From the NCBI GenBank assembly GCA_028753945.1, contig JAPNXP010000001.1, forward strand, positions 6,314,501 to 6,378,500: a stretch of 64,000 nucleotides of DNA, in the 5' to 3' direction. Numbering within the stretch: position 1 is the first letter of the stretch; every line of letters starts with the position of its first letter. The notes under the pieces are model-generated. The model saw only the letters and a program-made list of their open reading frames with translations. It ran no database searches and was not told where the DNA came from. This stretch comes from Hexactinellida sp. DTS-2022 (Eukaryota; Porifera; Hexactinellida). This document shows positions 1-11,420 of this stretch, one piece after another. The position numbers and the translations under genes were made by a program.

Positions 1-1158
1 TTATACCATTTACCCCATGTGCATCGGGGGGAATATACGTATATATATATACACGTATAGCTAGACTAATCCTGCTCTTGAAGGCAAGAGGATTATAAAT
101 AAATCTTTCAATAATAATAATAATTTTAAATAAGTGGTTGATGCAATGTGCCAACAAAATCCTCGTAAGAAAGAAATAATTGCAAGAGTATTCGAATTTA
201 GCTATCGTGTTTCGGAACAAGCTACCTCATTTACTTGTATGTAATCGGAACAAGTGAATGAGATAACCTACGGGTACATTAAATTCCTGAATTTGAGGTT
301 AGAATATAAGCTGTTAGTTCGGAGTACATCAAATCCAATCACTGGTTAAAATGATCTTGATGACTTCGTTGAGTCTTTCATATCAAGTACGAAGTTATAA
401 ACTATAAATAAGTACAGTTTAAGAATTATATAATTAAAATAATTATGATTTCAAATGATTAATTTTACGAGACGTTGATAGAAGATATTCAGAATCAGCA
501 CGAAGAAAAGATCCAGCTGCCATTCCAAGATGCAGTCCAACAATTTTAAGCAATAATTTAAGAGCAGGGGATTCCTGGAGATGAGAGCATGGCAGGGTGA
601 GAGAAATGCTTTGAAAAGAAAAATTAGGGAGAAAATTAGAAAAACTGCAAAACATGGAGACTTAGCTGGAGGGTTCCGAAAAGTGGACAATCAATCTAAT
701 AGAATATTTCTTATCTAAATAACAAACATCTATTATTTAGATGTTTGTTGTGTCAATTAATGAATTGAATTGCTACTACGTATTAATAATTGTATTAATT
801 AATTAATAAACAATGGAGAATATAGATTCATTAAGCGGAGAAACCGATTAACCGGTGGCTCTATTAAGCGGAGTTGACTGTACTACTGTGAAACTAATTA
901 TTTTCTTGGTTTGTGCAAATAGTTTGTAATTATTTATTTGTTCATGTCCAGGGTTTTCCTGGACATGCAGATTGTTTGGCAGTATTAATTAAACTAGCGC
1001 GCTTCGCTTGCTAGGTCGCTTCTCGGTACACAACCACAACACCAAACGCTTCGTGGTTGGTGTGTGGTTAATTAGTACTTCTAAGGTAAAAAAATAATAA
1101 GATATCCGGACGGGGGGTAAAATTGGGACGGATGGGGATGATAAACAAGTTATTTATT
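1..1158. other. AT-rich intergenic sequence, no gene found
   Basis: Short reading frames at 443-690 are low-complexity and match nothing I recognise. Positions 997-1075 hold a small inverted element with GC-rich ends (CGCTTCGCTTGCTAGGTCGC and a TTCGTGGTTGGTGTGTGG arm). Related sequence lies in the loop of the foldback element near 11880-12000, so this is probably a MITE remnant. A segment near 840-875 (AAGCGGAGTTGACTGTA) resembles one end of a TA-flanked MITE. Confidence 0.5.
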
Positions 1159-1193
1159 ACTGTGCCGACTATACTATAGTATAGTGGCCCAGT
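1159..1193. repeat. 35-bp palindrome, solitary copy
   Basis: The left half is ACTGTGCCGACTATACTA and the right half is TAGTATAGTGGCCCAGT. The central 16 bases are a perfect palindrome and the ends are near-complementary. It is one of about 32 copies in the window and is followed by the family's usual tail, ATTGGTCTTAGTGCTTTGG. Confidence 0.85.
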
Positions 1194-2307
1194 ATTGGTC
1201 TTAGTGCTTTGGTTTTTTTTTTTCTCCGTGTCGCCTCCCCAGGCTAAACCATAAGTGCTAGAGCTCTGAGATTTTCAGGATAGGTGTCTGGTTGTTGATT
1301 AATGTGCACTTCGTGGCCTGATTTTTCAATTTCGACTTGGGAAAAATTTTAACGGGACTTTTAGCTTTTTTTGTCCCATAGGAAAATAAAAGCAATAATA
1401 ATAAAAAATTTAGAATCATTAGTATCAGAAAAGTATTTTGCAACTGATAGCTCTTCACGATTTTTTAAATCCGCCCTCATTTTCCTGAGAATTAGGCTCA
1501 AAGTTGCCACAATTCACCCTTAACTTCTAAAATAGAAATTTAATTAATATTCAATTATGCAATTATTTCGTGGTTTCGATGAATAACTACTATTTATGAA
1601 TAATTCAATTAGATTCAGTGTTATTTCGATTCAAGTTATTGTTGATATCATAATTACAATAAAAAATTCTTGTATATATGAATAACTAATTTACATTCAA
1701 TAGCTATTACTATACAAATCAATTTCTGATATCATAGTTACAATAAAGTATTATATTGTAAATGAATAATTCAATTTGATTCAATAGCTGCTACTATATA
1801 AATCGATTTCTAATACATAGTTGTATTAAAGTTTTCTCCTATATGAAAATTCAATTTCACTCAACAGTTATTCAATTTCAGAACGATTTCTGATATTCAA
1901 ACAATGGATTAATGAGATGGAATATATATTTGTATAAATATTTGTCTATGTGTGTGCTTGGTGCCCGAAATGTATTAGAGTATAAGGGGGGGTTTATAAC
2001 GCATTAATAATGGAAATATAAACTTAATCCCATATGTCATTCAAAGTAAGCGAGTATGCTGATTTCAATTTTAAAACGATGACTGATGTACAAACAATGG
2101 ATTAATGAATTGGTATATCTATTAAATGACTATTCGTCTGTGTGCGTGTTTGGTGCCCGAAATTGTATTAGAGTGATAGGGGGGGTCTAAAACGCATGTA
2201 TAATGAAAATATAAACTTAAACTCAAGATGGTTTAAGATAGAAAGAAGCATGAAATTTATCAAACGTTCCTTTGTCCCGTAACAAATTGACAAATGGGTG
2301 TAAACAC

Positions 2308-2694
2308 TAGGGCTGAAACGAATATACCGAATATTCGTTCGAAATGATTGAACGAATATTCGTTCGTTACGAAACGAATATTCGTTTGGACGAATATTAG
2401 ATAGAAACAGATATTCGTTGACTAATTTTGGACAACAACAAGACTTTTGTATAGCTTGGAGATATCGTAAATATAAATTCCTACCTAAACTAGCTGATTA
2501 TTAGTTAACTTGTGCATAATACACTTTGTAACTATTATTATACCATTGTAACATTATGAAAAACCTATTTTCCAATGTATTTTGTCTCTAGAAATTGATT
2601 TAATGCTTAGTCATGCAAACGAACGAATATTCGAATATTCGTTCGTTTAGAAAAAGGTTCGTTCGTTACATTTCGAATATTCGTTTCAGCCCTA
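2308..2694. mobile_element. hAT-like MITE, copy 1
   Basis: The element has terminal inverted repeats TAGGGCTGAAACGAATAT / ATATTCGTTTCAGCCCTA, with internal repeats of CGAATATTCG. It is flanked by a perfect 8-bp target duplication, GTAAACAC, at 2300-2307 and 2695-2702. A second copy is at 52351-52760. No coding capacity. Eight-bp duplications and short TIRs are typical of hAT-superfamily MITEs; the superfamily is inferred. Confidence 0.85.
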
Positions 2695-2710
2695 GTAAAC
2701 ACCATGTGAC

Positions 2711-2977
2711 CAGGGGCGGATCCAGGGGGCCTGGGCCCACCCTTCAAAAATGAAATTGACTGAAATTTAGCTGAAAATGACAAAATAATTAAGAAACTTC
2801 AGCTCCAAGTTTGAATTATGGCTCATTATAAAGAAATTAGCGTTTAAAATGACTTCTGAGTGTATATAACCCAAAGAAAATTTGGGGGGTTACCCCCCAT
2901 ACCCCCTTATAAGTTGCTCACTACGCTCGCATTATTTCTTGAGCCCCCCCTTTTCAACATGTCTAGATCTGCCACTG
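2711..2977. mobile_element. hAT-like MITE (CAGGGGCGG type)
   Basis: The left end CAGGGGCGGATCCAG and the right end AGATCTGCCACTG form an imperfect terminal inverted repeat. GC-rich stretches lie inside. The adjoining sequence has no clean target duplication, so the insertion is probably old. The 95-codon frame across it is an artefact of the repeat. Confidence 0.6.
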
Positions 2978-3000
2978 GTAACGTTCATGACATGGCGAAA

Positions 3001-3125
3001 AAAATCCCAAATTGCAGCCTGTGTCGACAGCATGTTCCATTAGAGGCACTATCAATAGACCACCACCAAAATATAGTGCCACAAAAGGAACATGCGTCGG
3101 CACAGGATGCAATTTTGGATTTTTT
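3001..3125 (+). repeat. Hairpin repeat h1
   Basis: Stem arms of about 50 nt (AAATTGCAGCCTG... and ...GGATGCAATTTTGGAT) flank an AT-rich loop. Left flank is the family-typical ATGACATGGCGAAAA. Stem position N (GCAG-N-CTG) is C on the left arm. The right arm reads CAGGATGC and is slightly decayed. Confidence 0.85.
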
Positions 3126-3715
3126 CTATGGCCTAACAATCTATTAACAATAACAAATAGTTAGCATCCGGATGCTAACTAGTTGTTATAGTTAATAGTT
3201 GGTTTTATGTTAATTAATAAACACGGCCTTCTTTTATTAAGCAAGTGGATTACAATAAAATCTTTAAATTATGATAATTAAAAGGGATAATTTATTATAG
3301 TAGAGAGTAAAATTAGATAAACAATTAATTTTATAATAAATTAATCTGTAAAGTGAAAATTCTTTTCACTACCAGCGCCTCAAAAGACCACAGTAGAATG
3401 GAAAAGCAAATCCATAATTCACTAGTTATACTAAGTCTCAAATTCACAATTTTAATTAAAAGTATAACATGAAACAGTAAACTTATAGTAGAGTGGATAA
3501 AATTTGTCTTATATAGTTGCGTCTCAGAATACCACAGCGTCTCAAAATACCACAGTCTAATTTGTAATAGCACATCCATGGTGTATAGAGTGTATCATAT
3601 AGGCGTCTCAAAATACCACAGCGTCTCAAAATACCACACAACAGGCCTACCATCAAATGTACCATGGATGAAGTAGTGTACGATGAGATTAATTTTCGAA
3701 ATTAATATGTTATAA
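3126..3715. other. Spacer with degenerate tandem GCGTCTCAAAATACCACA repeats
   Basis: Between 3371 and 3645 the motif GCGTCTCAAAATACCACA and its variants occur at least six times, some directly adjacent. The short minus-strand frames here are translations of this repeat. Nothing else was recognised before the P-element target duplication at 3709-3715. Confidence 0.6.
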
Positions 3716-3786
3716 CGTGACCTACGTAATAAAAGGCCTACGCACCAACTATTTTAACAATAACCATGGATTAAAGAAAGTCCATT
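3716..3786 (+). repeat. P-element left terminal inverted repeat
   Basis: This 71-bp sequence starts CGTGACCTACGTAATAAAAG and ends GATTAAAGAAAGTCCATT. Its reverse complement is found at 7121-7191 with a few mismatches. Confidence 0.9.
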
Positions 3787-3975
3787 ATTGTAGATAAAGA
3801 AAGTTCGTTATAAAGCATAATTGTTAATTTGCTTGACTAAATATAATGATGTATGTTTACTACAAAAGCAAAAGACTAAAAAACATTACCAATTGACATT
3901 GAAATTTAATGAAAATTTCAGTAGCTATCAACAACTATTACAATTGGGACCGAGAATAACAAGTGAATAGGAATG

Positions 3976-5937
3976 TCATATACTCTTAAATTTCTTAAAT
4001 TTTCGACTGTTGTCTGCCTGAAATTTGTGTAGAGCATTCATGTTCTTTACTTTGTTGGATAACATGCAATTAGCACTCACAGTGAGTAGCTTTTTCAAAA
4101 TATCCCAACCTGTGAGGTTACATTTAGGACACGTGTTCCTCCAGCATTGACTTTCCTCGTCTTCGATTATTCTTAAGGTCAGTGTAATTAGAAGGTGTCT
4201 AGATGGCCCTTTAATTAGATCAAGGAACAATTGAGGTTGAAGTTCGATTGATGAAAATATCTTCCACATAGTAACTATTACCTCAAATACATGTTTAGAT
4301 GGCCATTTCAGTCCACCACGATCCATAACCTGCAAAAGCTTATACACTGATTCAGGGGAATCCACAATATCCATTTCTTTATCCTCCGTGAGAAAATCTA
4401 AGCAAGTGTCGCAGCGATTAGACTTCTTAAAATAACCATGAACAGTGTACCCGGCAATGAACGCCAAGGCCTGAAGTGTAGGTGTTGCAACTTCAATATT
4501 TGAGTAATTCTCTATGGAGGATATGAAGTTTTCAGGGACATGTAGCATACTGGAATCTGATGCTGAAAAATTTGAGAATGAATTGATAAATTCCTTGATG
4601 GATAGTTCTTCACTAAGGTCTGGACTAGAAAACAATTTTAGGATGCTAGATAATTTGATGCGCCGTTCACTTTCGAGGATTTGACAATAGCTAATATGAT
4701 ATTGAGCACCAGACATCATTCTGTATATTCCAAAATGATGCTCGAGGGGGTCATTTTGCAAGAATGAAGAGAGAACATAAGAGAAATCACAATCCAGAGT
4801 AAGTTGGTTAACAATATAGGGTAGGGCATTGCAAGAGTGGCGAAAGCTTGTAAAAGTTTGAGGTGTGAGTTTTCCTGCTTTGTTAGGTAATTCTCTCCAC
4901 TTTTCTAGCCAATCAACAACCCTTGATAGAAAAGCAAATCTTGGATCACTAAGGACTAATGGATTGGATTGTGGCTCGTTTAGTCGAATACCTTTATATG
5001 GAGTGTTGACGTTAAATATTTTCCAAATATCGCAAATTATGTCAATAAATTCAGCAGTCTGACAATAGGTATTGTGAAGAGATGGAGTTAGTATCTGAAC
5101 CTTCAGTGCAGAAGATGTCGAATTATCAAAAATCCGTAAAGCTAGACTAACATTTTGTCGTTCTAAGCTTGAAGGCCAGCACGCTTTGGCTGTTAACCGG
5201 GGAGCCAATTTAGCTAAGGAATGTTGATCAGCTTTATATAAACTTCTGATATGCTCAAAAGAGGCAAAATTTGTAGTGTTAAAATCTTCAAAATTAGGGT
5301 AGCCAAAGCTGAGATTGCTATCTTTTTGATTAACCCAATTATTCCGAATAGATTTGAGTATGTGTACGAAATCAAACAACAAGACTAAGGATCGATCTGG
5401 ATCTAGAATATGCGGGACTATTGGCTCTAAAGTGTGGGTGGGTGAGAATAATTTGAAAATGTTGACATTCATCGGGAAGTTGTCAGTACATATAACCCTA
5501 ACAAACAGACCACAATTTTCTACATCTTGTATCACATTCACTATAGTAGGGAAGAGTTCTGTAGCTGAGGAATTTGAACATGGCAGTAGACGTACAATAG
5601 TAGACCATTTTTTACGTAAGCTCGAAACCATGAAAGCTAAGATTGTTTTGGCCGAATCAGTACTCTTTTCAGATGATCCGATAATTCTTCCACCTTTATA
5701 TGTTAAATCTGATTGAACATGAACTTCGTCCATTTGGATTATAACATTCCGCTCGCTTTTACTAAAATTGTTTGTTGCTCTTCTCAAAAAACAAGTAAAT
5801 TCGCTATCCAAACCAATCTTTGAATATAATCGTTGAAGTGTTGCATGATGCGGAAGAGAGAGAGAATCTGAAGCTTGTAAATAGTGATAGCAAGCTGGAG
5901 AAATGAGCTGGCATTTTAGTGCTACTATGATCGTCAA
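3976..5937 (-). CDS. P-element transposase, catalytic (DDE) part
   Basis: This 653-codon frame encodes the catalytic part of a P-element/THAP9-family transposase, which cuts and joins the element ends. Visible landmarks in order are IVALKCQLISPACYHYLQ (linker before the RNase H fold), VIIQMDEVHV (first Asp), VICTDNFPMN (second Asp) and NDPLEHHFGIYRMMSG (the LE..FG..R block with the catalytic Glu). A C-terminal segment has CDTCLDF and NTCPKCNLTGW cysteine pairs. The frame opens on a non-ATG codon and is out of register with the upstream THAP frame. It is therefore the downstream part of one protein separated by a small indel near 5935-5960, not an independent gene. The family in other animals reads continuously through this point. 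No internal stops. Confidence 0.88.
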   Translation of the reverse strand: MTIIVALKCQLISPACYHYLQASDSLSLPHHATLQRLYSKIGLDSEFTCFLRRATNNFSKSERNVIIQMDEVHVQSDLTYKGGRIIGSSEKSTDSAKTILAFMVSSLRKKWSTIVRLLPCSNSSATELFPTIVNVIQDVENCGLFVRVICTDNFPMNVNIFKLFSPTHTLEPIVPHILDPDRSLVLLFDFVHILKSIRNNWVNQKDSNLSFGYPNFEDFNTTNFASFEHIRSLYKADQHSLAKLAPRLTAKACWPSSLERQNVSLALRIFDNSTSSALKVQILTPSLHNTYCQTAEFIDIICDIWKIFNVNTPYKGIRLNEPQSNPLVLSDPRFAFLSRVVDWLEKWRELPNKAGKLTPQTFTSFRHSCNALPYIVNQLTLDCDFSYVLSSFLQNDPLEHHFGIYRMMSGAQYHISYCQILESERRIKLSSILKLFSSPDLSEELSIKEFINSFSNFSASDSSMLHVPENFISSIENYSNIEVATPTLQALAFIAGYTVHGYFKKSNRCDTCLDFLTEDKEMDIVDSPESVYKLLQVMDRGGLKWPSKHVFEVIVTMWKIFSSIELQPQLFLDLIKGPSRHLLITLTLRIIEDEESQCWRNTCPKCNLTGWDILKKLLTVSANCMLSNKVKNMNALHKFQADNSRKFKKFKSI

Positions 5938-6851
5938 TATGTTGTAAGTACGGTGTTTTTGTGACGAAGTACATTTTCCAATTGACAGAGCACAAACTGT
6001 AGAGAAGGTAAGTGAGTATTTCCCTCAAGTGTATCGTGTAATAATTGTTCTGACTTGGTTAGTTCATCAACAGCAAGATGTAGCAGTTTAGTAGCGGATA
6101 CTAGATACTGTTTATATAGAGGATTATAATCTTCTTGTAAGGGATTGTCAACTCTGTAGAGTGATATTTCTCCACACAATATCTCAATATCCCAGATATC
6201 TTGAATCTTTTTGATAGAAAGTGATATTCTATTGCTATCATAGAAAGCTTCAGTGTATAAGGATTCATCAATTCTCAGTGAACATTGAATCGATGGTGCT
6301 CCATTTATATGCGAAGTACTAGTTGGCTTAATTAAGTGTAGCGTACTAGCTTCACTTTTCCAGAGTAGCCAATGTTTTGGGACGACAAGAGAATTGAGTT
6401 TGAACTGTAAATCACTGAATGAAGACACTTTAAATTTCTCATTGTCTAGTTGTTGCTGTTCCATGCTGAGTTTTAGAGCTACTTCCAACAAGTGTCGATC
6501 TTTAACAGAACTATCCAGACGAGTTGGCTTCAGGGAATGAGTAGACAAGTAACTGGGACAACCTGGAAGAAATTGGGGGATTGCAGCTTGGTGAAGTTTA
6601 GCGATGCCACGTTTCACTTTCTTGATAGAACCATCTTGCTGTGGTATGGCAAAATGAGTTTCCACATCCTCATCCCGGAAGTGGTTTATACAGACGTATA
6701 TATTTTGGATTTCATCGATATTATCTCTACAAAGAGCTCTTTTCCACTGGGCTACTCTGTCAGGTGGACCGTTTGGTATCTTGAACACAGGGGTGTAAGG
6801 TTCACCAGAGTAATTACTCCTGCATCCAGGTGCTGAACATCTGTTTGGCAT
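5934..6851 (-). CDS. P-element transposase, THAP DNA-binding part
   Basis: This 305-codon frame starts at ATG 6851. Residues 1-90 form a THAP zinc finger of C2CH type: Cys5, Cys10, Cys54 and His57 in MPNRCSAPGC and YVCINHF, with the invariant FKIPNGPP region and Trp36, then an AIPQFLPG box matching the AVPTIF position. It binds the element ends. Residues 120-300 are the helical linker of P transposases. The frame runs past LCQLENVLRHKNTV and stops at 5934, while the homologous continuation (IVALKCQL) lies in another frame starting at 5937. This indicates a frameshift, less likely a missed splice. Confidence 0.88.
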   Translation of the reverse strand: MPNRCSAPGCRSNYSGEPYTPVFKIPNGPPDRVAQWKRALCRDNIDEIQNIYVCINHFRDEDVETHFAIPQQDGSIKKVKRGIAKLHQAAIPQFLPGCPSYLSTHSLKPTRLDSSVKDRHLLEVALKLSMEQQQLDNEKFKVSSFSDLQFKLNSLVVPKHWLLWKSEASTLHLIKPTSTSHINGAPSIQCSLRIDESLYTEAFYDSNRISLSIKKIQDIWDIEILCGEISLYRVDNPLQEDYNPLYKQYLVSATKLLHLAVDELTKSEQLLHDTLEGNTHLPSLQFVLCQLENVLRHKNTVLTTY

Positions 6852-7120
6852 GGAGATGTCGAAGGGTTATATAATTATATAACTTATATAATAGATTCTA
6901 ATTTTTAGAAAAATAGTAGGAATAACAATCATAAATATAATGAGACATTAATGTAGGAAGGAAATTGTAATATTAGTGTATATTAGATAAGAGGAAGGGC
7001 TCGAAGGAGTATAAAAGGAGCATATTAGTATAACAAAGTTGTATAAATAGTCGTATAATGTTGCAAAATATATTCAACTTATCCCAGAAAATGTAAATAA
7101 AGATTATGGTTGGTTTATAA

Positions 7121-7191
7121 AATGGACTTTCTTTAATCCATGGTTATCGTTAAAATAGTTGGTGCGTAGGCCTTATATTACGTAGGTCACG
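7121..7191 (-). repeat. P-element right terminal inverted repeat
   Basis: Inverted copy of 3716-3786. It ends GTAGGTCACG at 7191 and is followed by GTCATAA, which pairs with GTTATAA on the left side. Confidence 0.9.
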
Positions 7192-7369
7192 GTCATAATA
7201 AATAAATCTAGTAAATTAATTGATTTTCTCTATTGAGTCATTATTGCTTACTTAACAACATCGATAAGAATATATAAATAATAATGTGGGTACAAATAAT
7301 AATAATAATAACAATAATAATAATAGAAGAGTAGCCAACTGGTGTATTTCATTAATGTGAGAACTTCTT

Positions 7370-10206
7370 CAGTTTTCGCTTTTCTATACCTTTAGATGCA
7401 ACAGCGGAGTTATAATAATTAACCTTGTTAGCTAGTAAACAGTTGGCGCAAGTGAAAATAAGGTTTTTTAGGATAGTCAAAATAGAGCACCACAAGAAAT
7501 GCAACTCGATTTAGCAATCGCATCAGTCTCTTCTAAGAATATCAAGGTTACTTCCACAATAATTTTTCTGGAAGATCCTTCCCTCAATATCGCCAACAAG
7601 TTGTCTTTGCTTTAATAACAATTAACGTCTTCCATAAAGTTACTATAGATTCGAGGATAAACTCAGATGGATACTTTAGGCCACCACGGTAGTTAATTGC
7701 AAAAGCCTGAACTCGGGTTGTGAATCTTCATCAAAGATAAAGTCTTTGTCAATGGTCAAAAGATCAATGCAAACATGACATGCCTGAGTTTAAAAAATAT
7801 ATTTATGTACTGCATAACCAGCAATAAAAGCTAATGACTGAAGAGTCTGTAAACTACATTAAATGGAAGTTAGATCATCAATTTCATCCCAGACTAGTTG
7901 GACATCGATTTCATCGCCATTATTCGTATCAAGGGATGAGTATGAATCAATAAATGTCTGAATTGAATATAAGCCACAATCTTGTTGTGAAGCAAAAATC
8001 TTTAATAAGTTGGATAACTTGAGGCGGCGTTCAGTTCCAAGGATTTGAAGATACGAGATATGATAGTTTGAACCTGACATCATACGATATAGGCCAAAGT
8101 GATGTTCCAATGGATCTGTCTGTAAAAAGGATGTCAAAAGATAGTTAAATCCACAAAATCCAGTTAATGGTTAGTTATCTGAGGCAATACAGTACAAGCA
8201 TGTTTAAAACTCGTAAACGTTTGTTTACTTAACTTTCCTACATTTCCTGGAAAGGCCAGCCAAGTCTCTAACCAAATAACAACACAAGCTAAGAATGAAA
8301 ATCGTTCGTCCTGGTATGTTAGAGGTCTTGAGATATCATAATTCAAACGTTTACCTTTAAGTGGGGAATTTATTTTGAAAAGTTTCAAAATTTGAAGAAG
8401 CATTTCAACAAAGTCGTGTGTATTGTTTCGGTCTTCTTGGTTACGGAGTTCATTCTGTAACTTCAGAGCTGCAGCAGTTAATTCGTTGAATACTTTCAAA
8501 ACGAGTTTCACATTTTGGCGCTCAATAGCAGAAGGATAACAAGCTTTGATAGTCAAGCTAGGTGCTAACTTAGCTAAGGATTATTTCTCTAAATTATAGA
8601 GGAGACGCACATCACTAAAAGATGCAGAATAAACTTGAACAGGATACACACAGTAATCCAGCTTAATGTTCTGAAAGTTGGGAAAGTGAAAGGTTTTCCG
8701 AATATCGTTCTGATTCAACCAGTTGTTTCGAATACTTTTCAAATTGTGCACAAAGTCAAAAGTAACTTAGAGTTTTCTTTTATTATCAGAAGGGTGTGGT
8801 ACACTAGTCTCTAACTGTTTAGTTGGAGAAAATAACTTGAATAAGTTCACGTTTATAGGGTAATTGTCGGCAGAAATAATCTATACTTTCAAACCGCAAG
8901 ATTAGATATCCAAAATACAAGACTTAATTATAGGAAAAAGGTATTCAGCAGATATAGATGCGCAAGGTATCAAACGAGAAATACAGGACCATTTTTTGTG
9001 TAAACTAGAAACCATGATAGCAAATACAGTTCTTGTGGGGGTTTCAGGGGATAAGTTAGGACCAAATATCTTCCCACCCCTCAGACTTAAGTTAAAGTGG
9101 ATCTCATCCATCTGAATAATTACATTCTTCTCTTGAGAATTTAAAGAAGAAGTTAACTGGATAAGGTAAGTACAAGAGTCGTTTTCCAGCCCAAAAGAAG
9201 AGTACAACTTTCTAGTGTATGAACATGTGGAAAAGAAATGCATTCTGAACTTTGGAGAATTTGTAACTAGCAGGAGAAACCAGATGCGTTTTTATGGCCA
9301 GAATTTGTGTAAGAACATTATATCTCCTTCTCTTCTTGTAAATACCCACATTCTCTAGTTGGCCAAGAATAAATTGTAATCTTGGCAAATCGGAACAATT
9401 GTATTCTGTTTCATCACTATCTAATAGATTACATATGGCCTCCTCAATATGTTATTTTGCTTTAGAGATATGGTGAGGATGTTTCTTCAGAGGGGAAGAA
9501 CTAAGTTTCAGAGTAATCTCTGTAAACAGCGTTTCAATTTGTCGGATATCAGTGATAGAGATAAGTGAGAGAGAAATGGACTCCTCCCATATATATAATA
9601 TTATATATCCGTTCACAGATAAAAAAGAATTTATTTCAAGAGAAACATCCGCACAAATAGTATTATTTTCCATCTTAGGCAAAAAATCTCACACAATTAT
9701 CTGTTTGAATCCAAACTAACCAGTCAGTTGGGATTGTTATCAAAGCTAACTTATCTCGTATTTCTTGTATACAACCAACACGAAACTTCTCCATTTCTGT
9801 ATTCTCTGATCCCAAGCTGAGATTAGTTGCTTGGTTCAATAAATCTACTCTTTGGAGTCGTAAGAGAACCGAGTTCGTTTGATTCTAGTTGAAGGGATAG
9901 AGGAATAATAAGACGGACAACCAGGAAGGAGAGAGGGGGCAGCGCGAGGATTTAATTTGGGTCTTCCTCGCGGGACCTCATAGGATGTGCCATCTCCTCT
10001 GGGTACCGTGTGAAAATATTGAATATCTTCCTTCGGAAAATGCTTAGCACACACATACACCATTTTGAGGTCAGAAATATCCTCACGATGGAGAGCACGT
10101 ATCCTGGCATGTCGTAACTCAGGTGGACCATCTGGAAGTTTAAAACTGGGACGCGCTCTTATGCGGTATAATTACCCCTACAACCAGGGGCAGAACAGTT
10201 CGGCAT
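7370..10206 (-). pseudogene. Second P-like transposase, degenerate
   Basis: An older diverged relative of the 3716-7191 element lies immediately beside it on the same strand. From ATG 10206 a THAP start (MPNCSAPGCRGNY) hits an in-frame stop within 20 codons; the finger resumes at 10063 with YVCAKHFPKED and a SLLPGCPSYYSS box. Catalytic pieces follow: VIIQMDEIHF (9243-8902), TIKACYPSAIERQNVKLVLK (8556-8164) and TDPLEHHFGLYRMMSGSNYH (8137-7859). The pieces are in different frames with stops between them, so the gene cannot be translated. No terminal inverted repeats were found for this copy. It carries all the main domain blocks, so it was once full length. Confidence 0.85.
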
Positions 10207-11420
10207 TGAGAAAAATTAAATATCTAACTATTTATTAAAAAGAAACAAAGTCAAATATAGTACTAGGAAGTGCTTAGAATATCGGTGGAAGGAGAATTGT
10301 ATTAATTAATTTTTTTCCATTTAATAAATTTATTTGCCTGCTGTAAATGTATTAGTAAACTGAAGATTTAAGATTTACGTTTGTTACAATTAGTTTAATA
10401 AAAAATGAGTTGGCAGAATCAACTCATTTTCTTGAATGAGTTGAATGAGTTGGTAACAGCAAAATGAATGAGTTGAATGAGTTGGTGAAGGAAATTTGAA
10501 TGAGTTGGTAGACAAAAAATGAGTTGTTTTGCCAACTCAAAATGAGTTGATACAACCCTGAAATTTACTAGTCATCCTGTTATGAAATACTTTGTACATA
10601 TTAATGTAGACTAGTTCTCAATCAACTAGTTTTTGAATGAAGTTGATTCCATCAAATCAGGAACCGTGAATGAGCTAATAAGTATACTCAAAAAACGACA
10701 ATCCAAATTGGTAAATATGCAGTAACAATTAGGCAGGAAATTCACAATTCAACTCAACTAAAGGAAGACGCACCAAATTTTGTGCTCAGTTAGAATGTAT
10801 TTATTGAAAGTCAACAAATTCCGTTCGTAGATAACAGGTGATAATTGTATTTCATAACAGGATATGACTAGTAATACATTTTCATAACAGGATATGAGTA
10901 ATGTATTTTCATATCAAGGGGGGCCCAAATCCCACGCATACGTCTGGGAAATGGACCCCTCTGAACATATCCATGGTCACTTAATTAGGGGGGTCCATTT
11001 CCCATGCAACAGGCCTTATATAGAGTAGGCTATGATATAAGTTATTTATTAATTAAAGTATGTAAGTGATGTTAAGCTTAAAGGAAAACTGGTAAAGTAA
11101 TTAATTAAGCATGTCCAACTAGTAAAGCATACTCAACATCTCTATGCAGAAAACTTTCCACTTATGGACGATGTCTTGCGGCCCAGAAGAATGTGAAATA
11201 CTGCAACACCACTATGGTCACTATAGTACCCAGTAGACATCTGGGAGCAGATCAAGAGTTGGGCATTAGTTCAGGATATAAATAAACAAGGAACTAGCAT
11301 TATAAAGACAAAGTATGATTGAATTAAAGAGAATTTGTTATTAGAATAGCTAATATTTACAGACAAATCTCGTTAAGTATTTTTCTAAACCAGATAAGCA
11401 TTTATAGTTTTATCTAAATC
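10207..11420. other. Spacer with tandem AATGAGTTG repeats
   Basis: Positions 10396-10556 contain about ten copies of AATGAGTTG in both orientations (AATGAGTTGAATGAGTTGGT, CAACTCATTTT), closing with ATACAACCCTG. This CAACCCTG-type end resembles the hAT-like MITE at 35191-35528. A small inverted repeat, GGGAAATGGACCCCT / GGGGGTCCATTTCCC, spans about 10945-11005. The remainder is AT-rich and unrecognised. Confidence 0.5.

Larger units (their letters stand above)
1224..3125 (+). repeat. Non-coding repeat unit, subfamily D, ending in hairpin
   Basis: The unit starts at a CTCCGTGTCGCCTCCCCAGG head and ends at the 3001-3125 hairpin. A near-identical unit occupies 60335-61751, so this is a repeat family member and not unique DNA. 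Two MITEs are inserted just before the hairpin (2308-2694 and 2711-2977); without them the unit is about 1.25 kb. The body contains AT-rich blocks with recurring ATGAATAATTCAATT motifs and a TGGTGCCCGAAATGTATTAG motif present twice (about 1960 and 2150). No coding frame is conserved between the two copies. Confidence 0.75.
3716..7191 (-). mobile_element. P-element-like DNA transposon (THAP-DDE)
   Basis: The 3.48-kb element is bounded by 71-bp terminal inverted repeats (3716-3786 and 7121-7191) that begin CGTGACCTACGTAAT and differ at only a few positions. Flanking GTTATAA (3709-3715) and GTCATAA (7192-7198) form an imperfect target duplication; P elements usually make 8 bp. Inside are a THAP-domain frame and a DDE transposase frame on the minus strand, together about 950 codons, close to THAP9-type proteins. 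The near-identity of the TIRs and the single evident coding break suggest recent activity. This is the youngest of three P-like copies in the window. Confidence 0.9.

Noticed and set aside
443..690. Two overlapping minus-strand frames with hydrophobic residues
   Set aside because: Low-complexity AT-rich sequence without homology or a second copy; not supported as a gene.
1258..1458. 66-codon minus frame shared with 60372-60572
   Set aside because: Similarity is explained by the whole non-coding unit being duplicated. The frame covers only the head, and most differences are not codon-aware.
4865..5062. 65-codon plus-strand frame
   Set aside because: Shadow of the P-element transposase.
5354..5716. 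120-codon plus-strand frame
   Set aside because: Antisense to the P-element catalytic domain.
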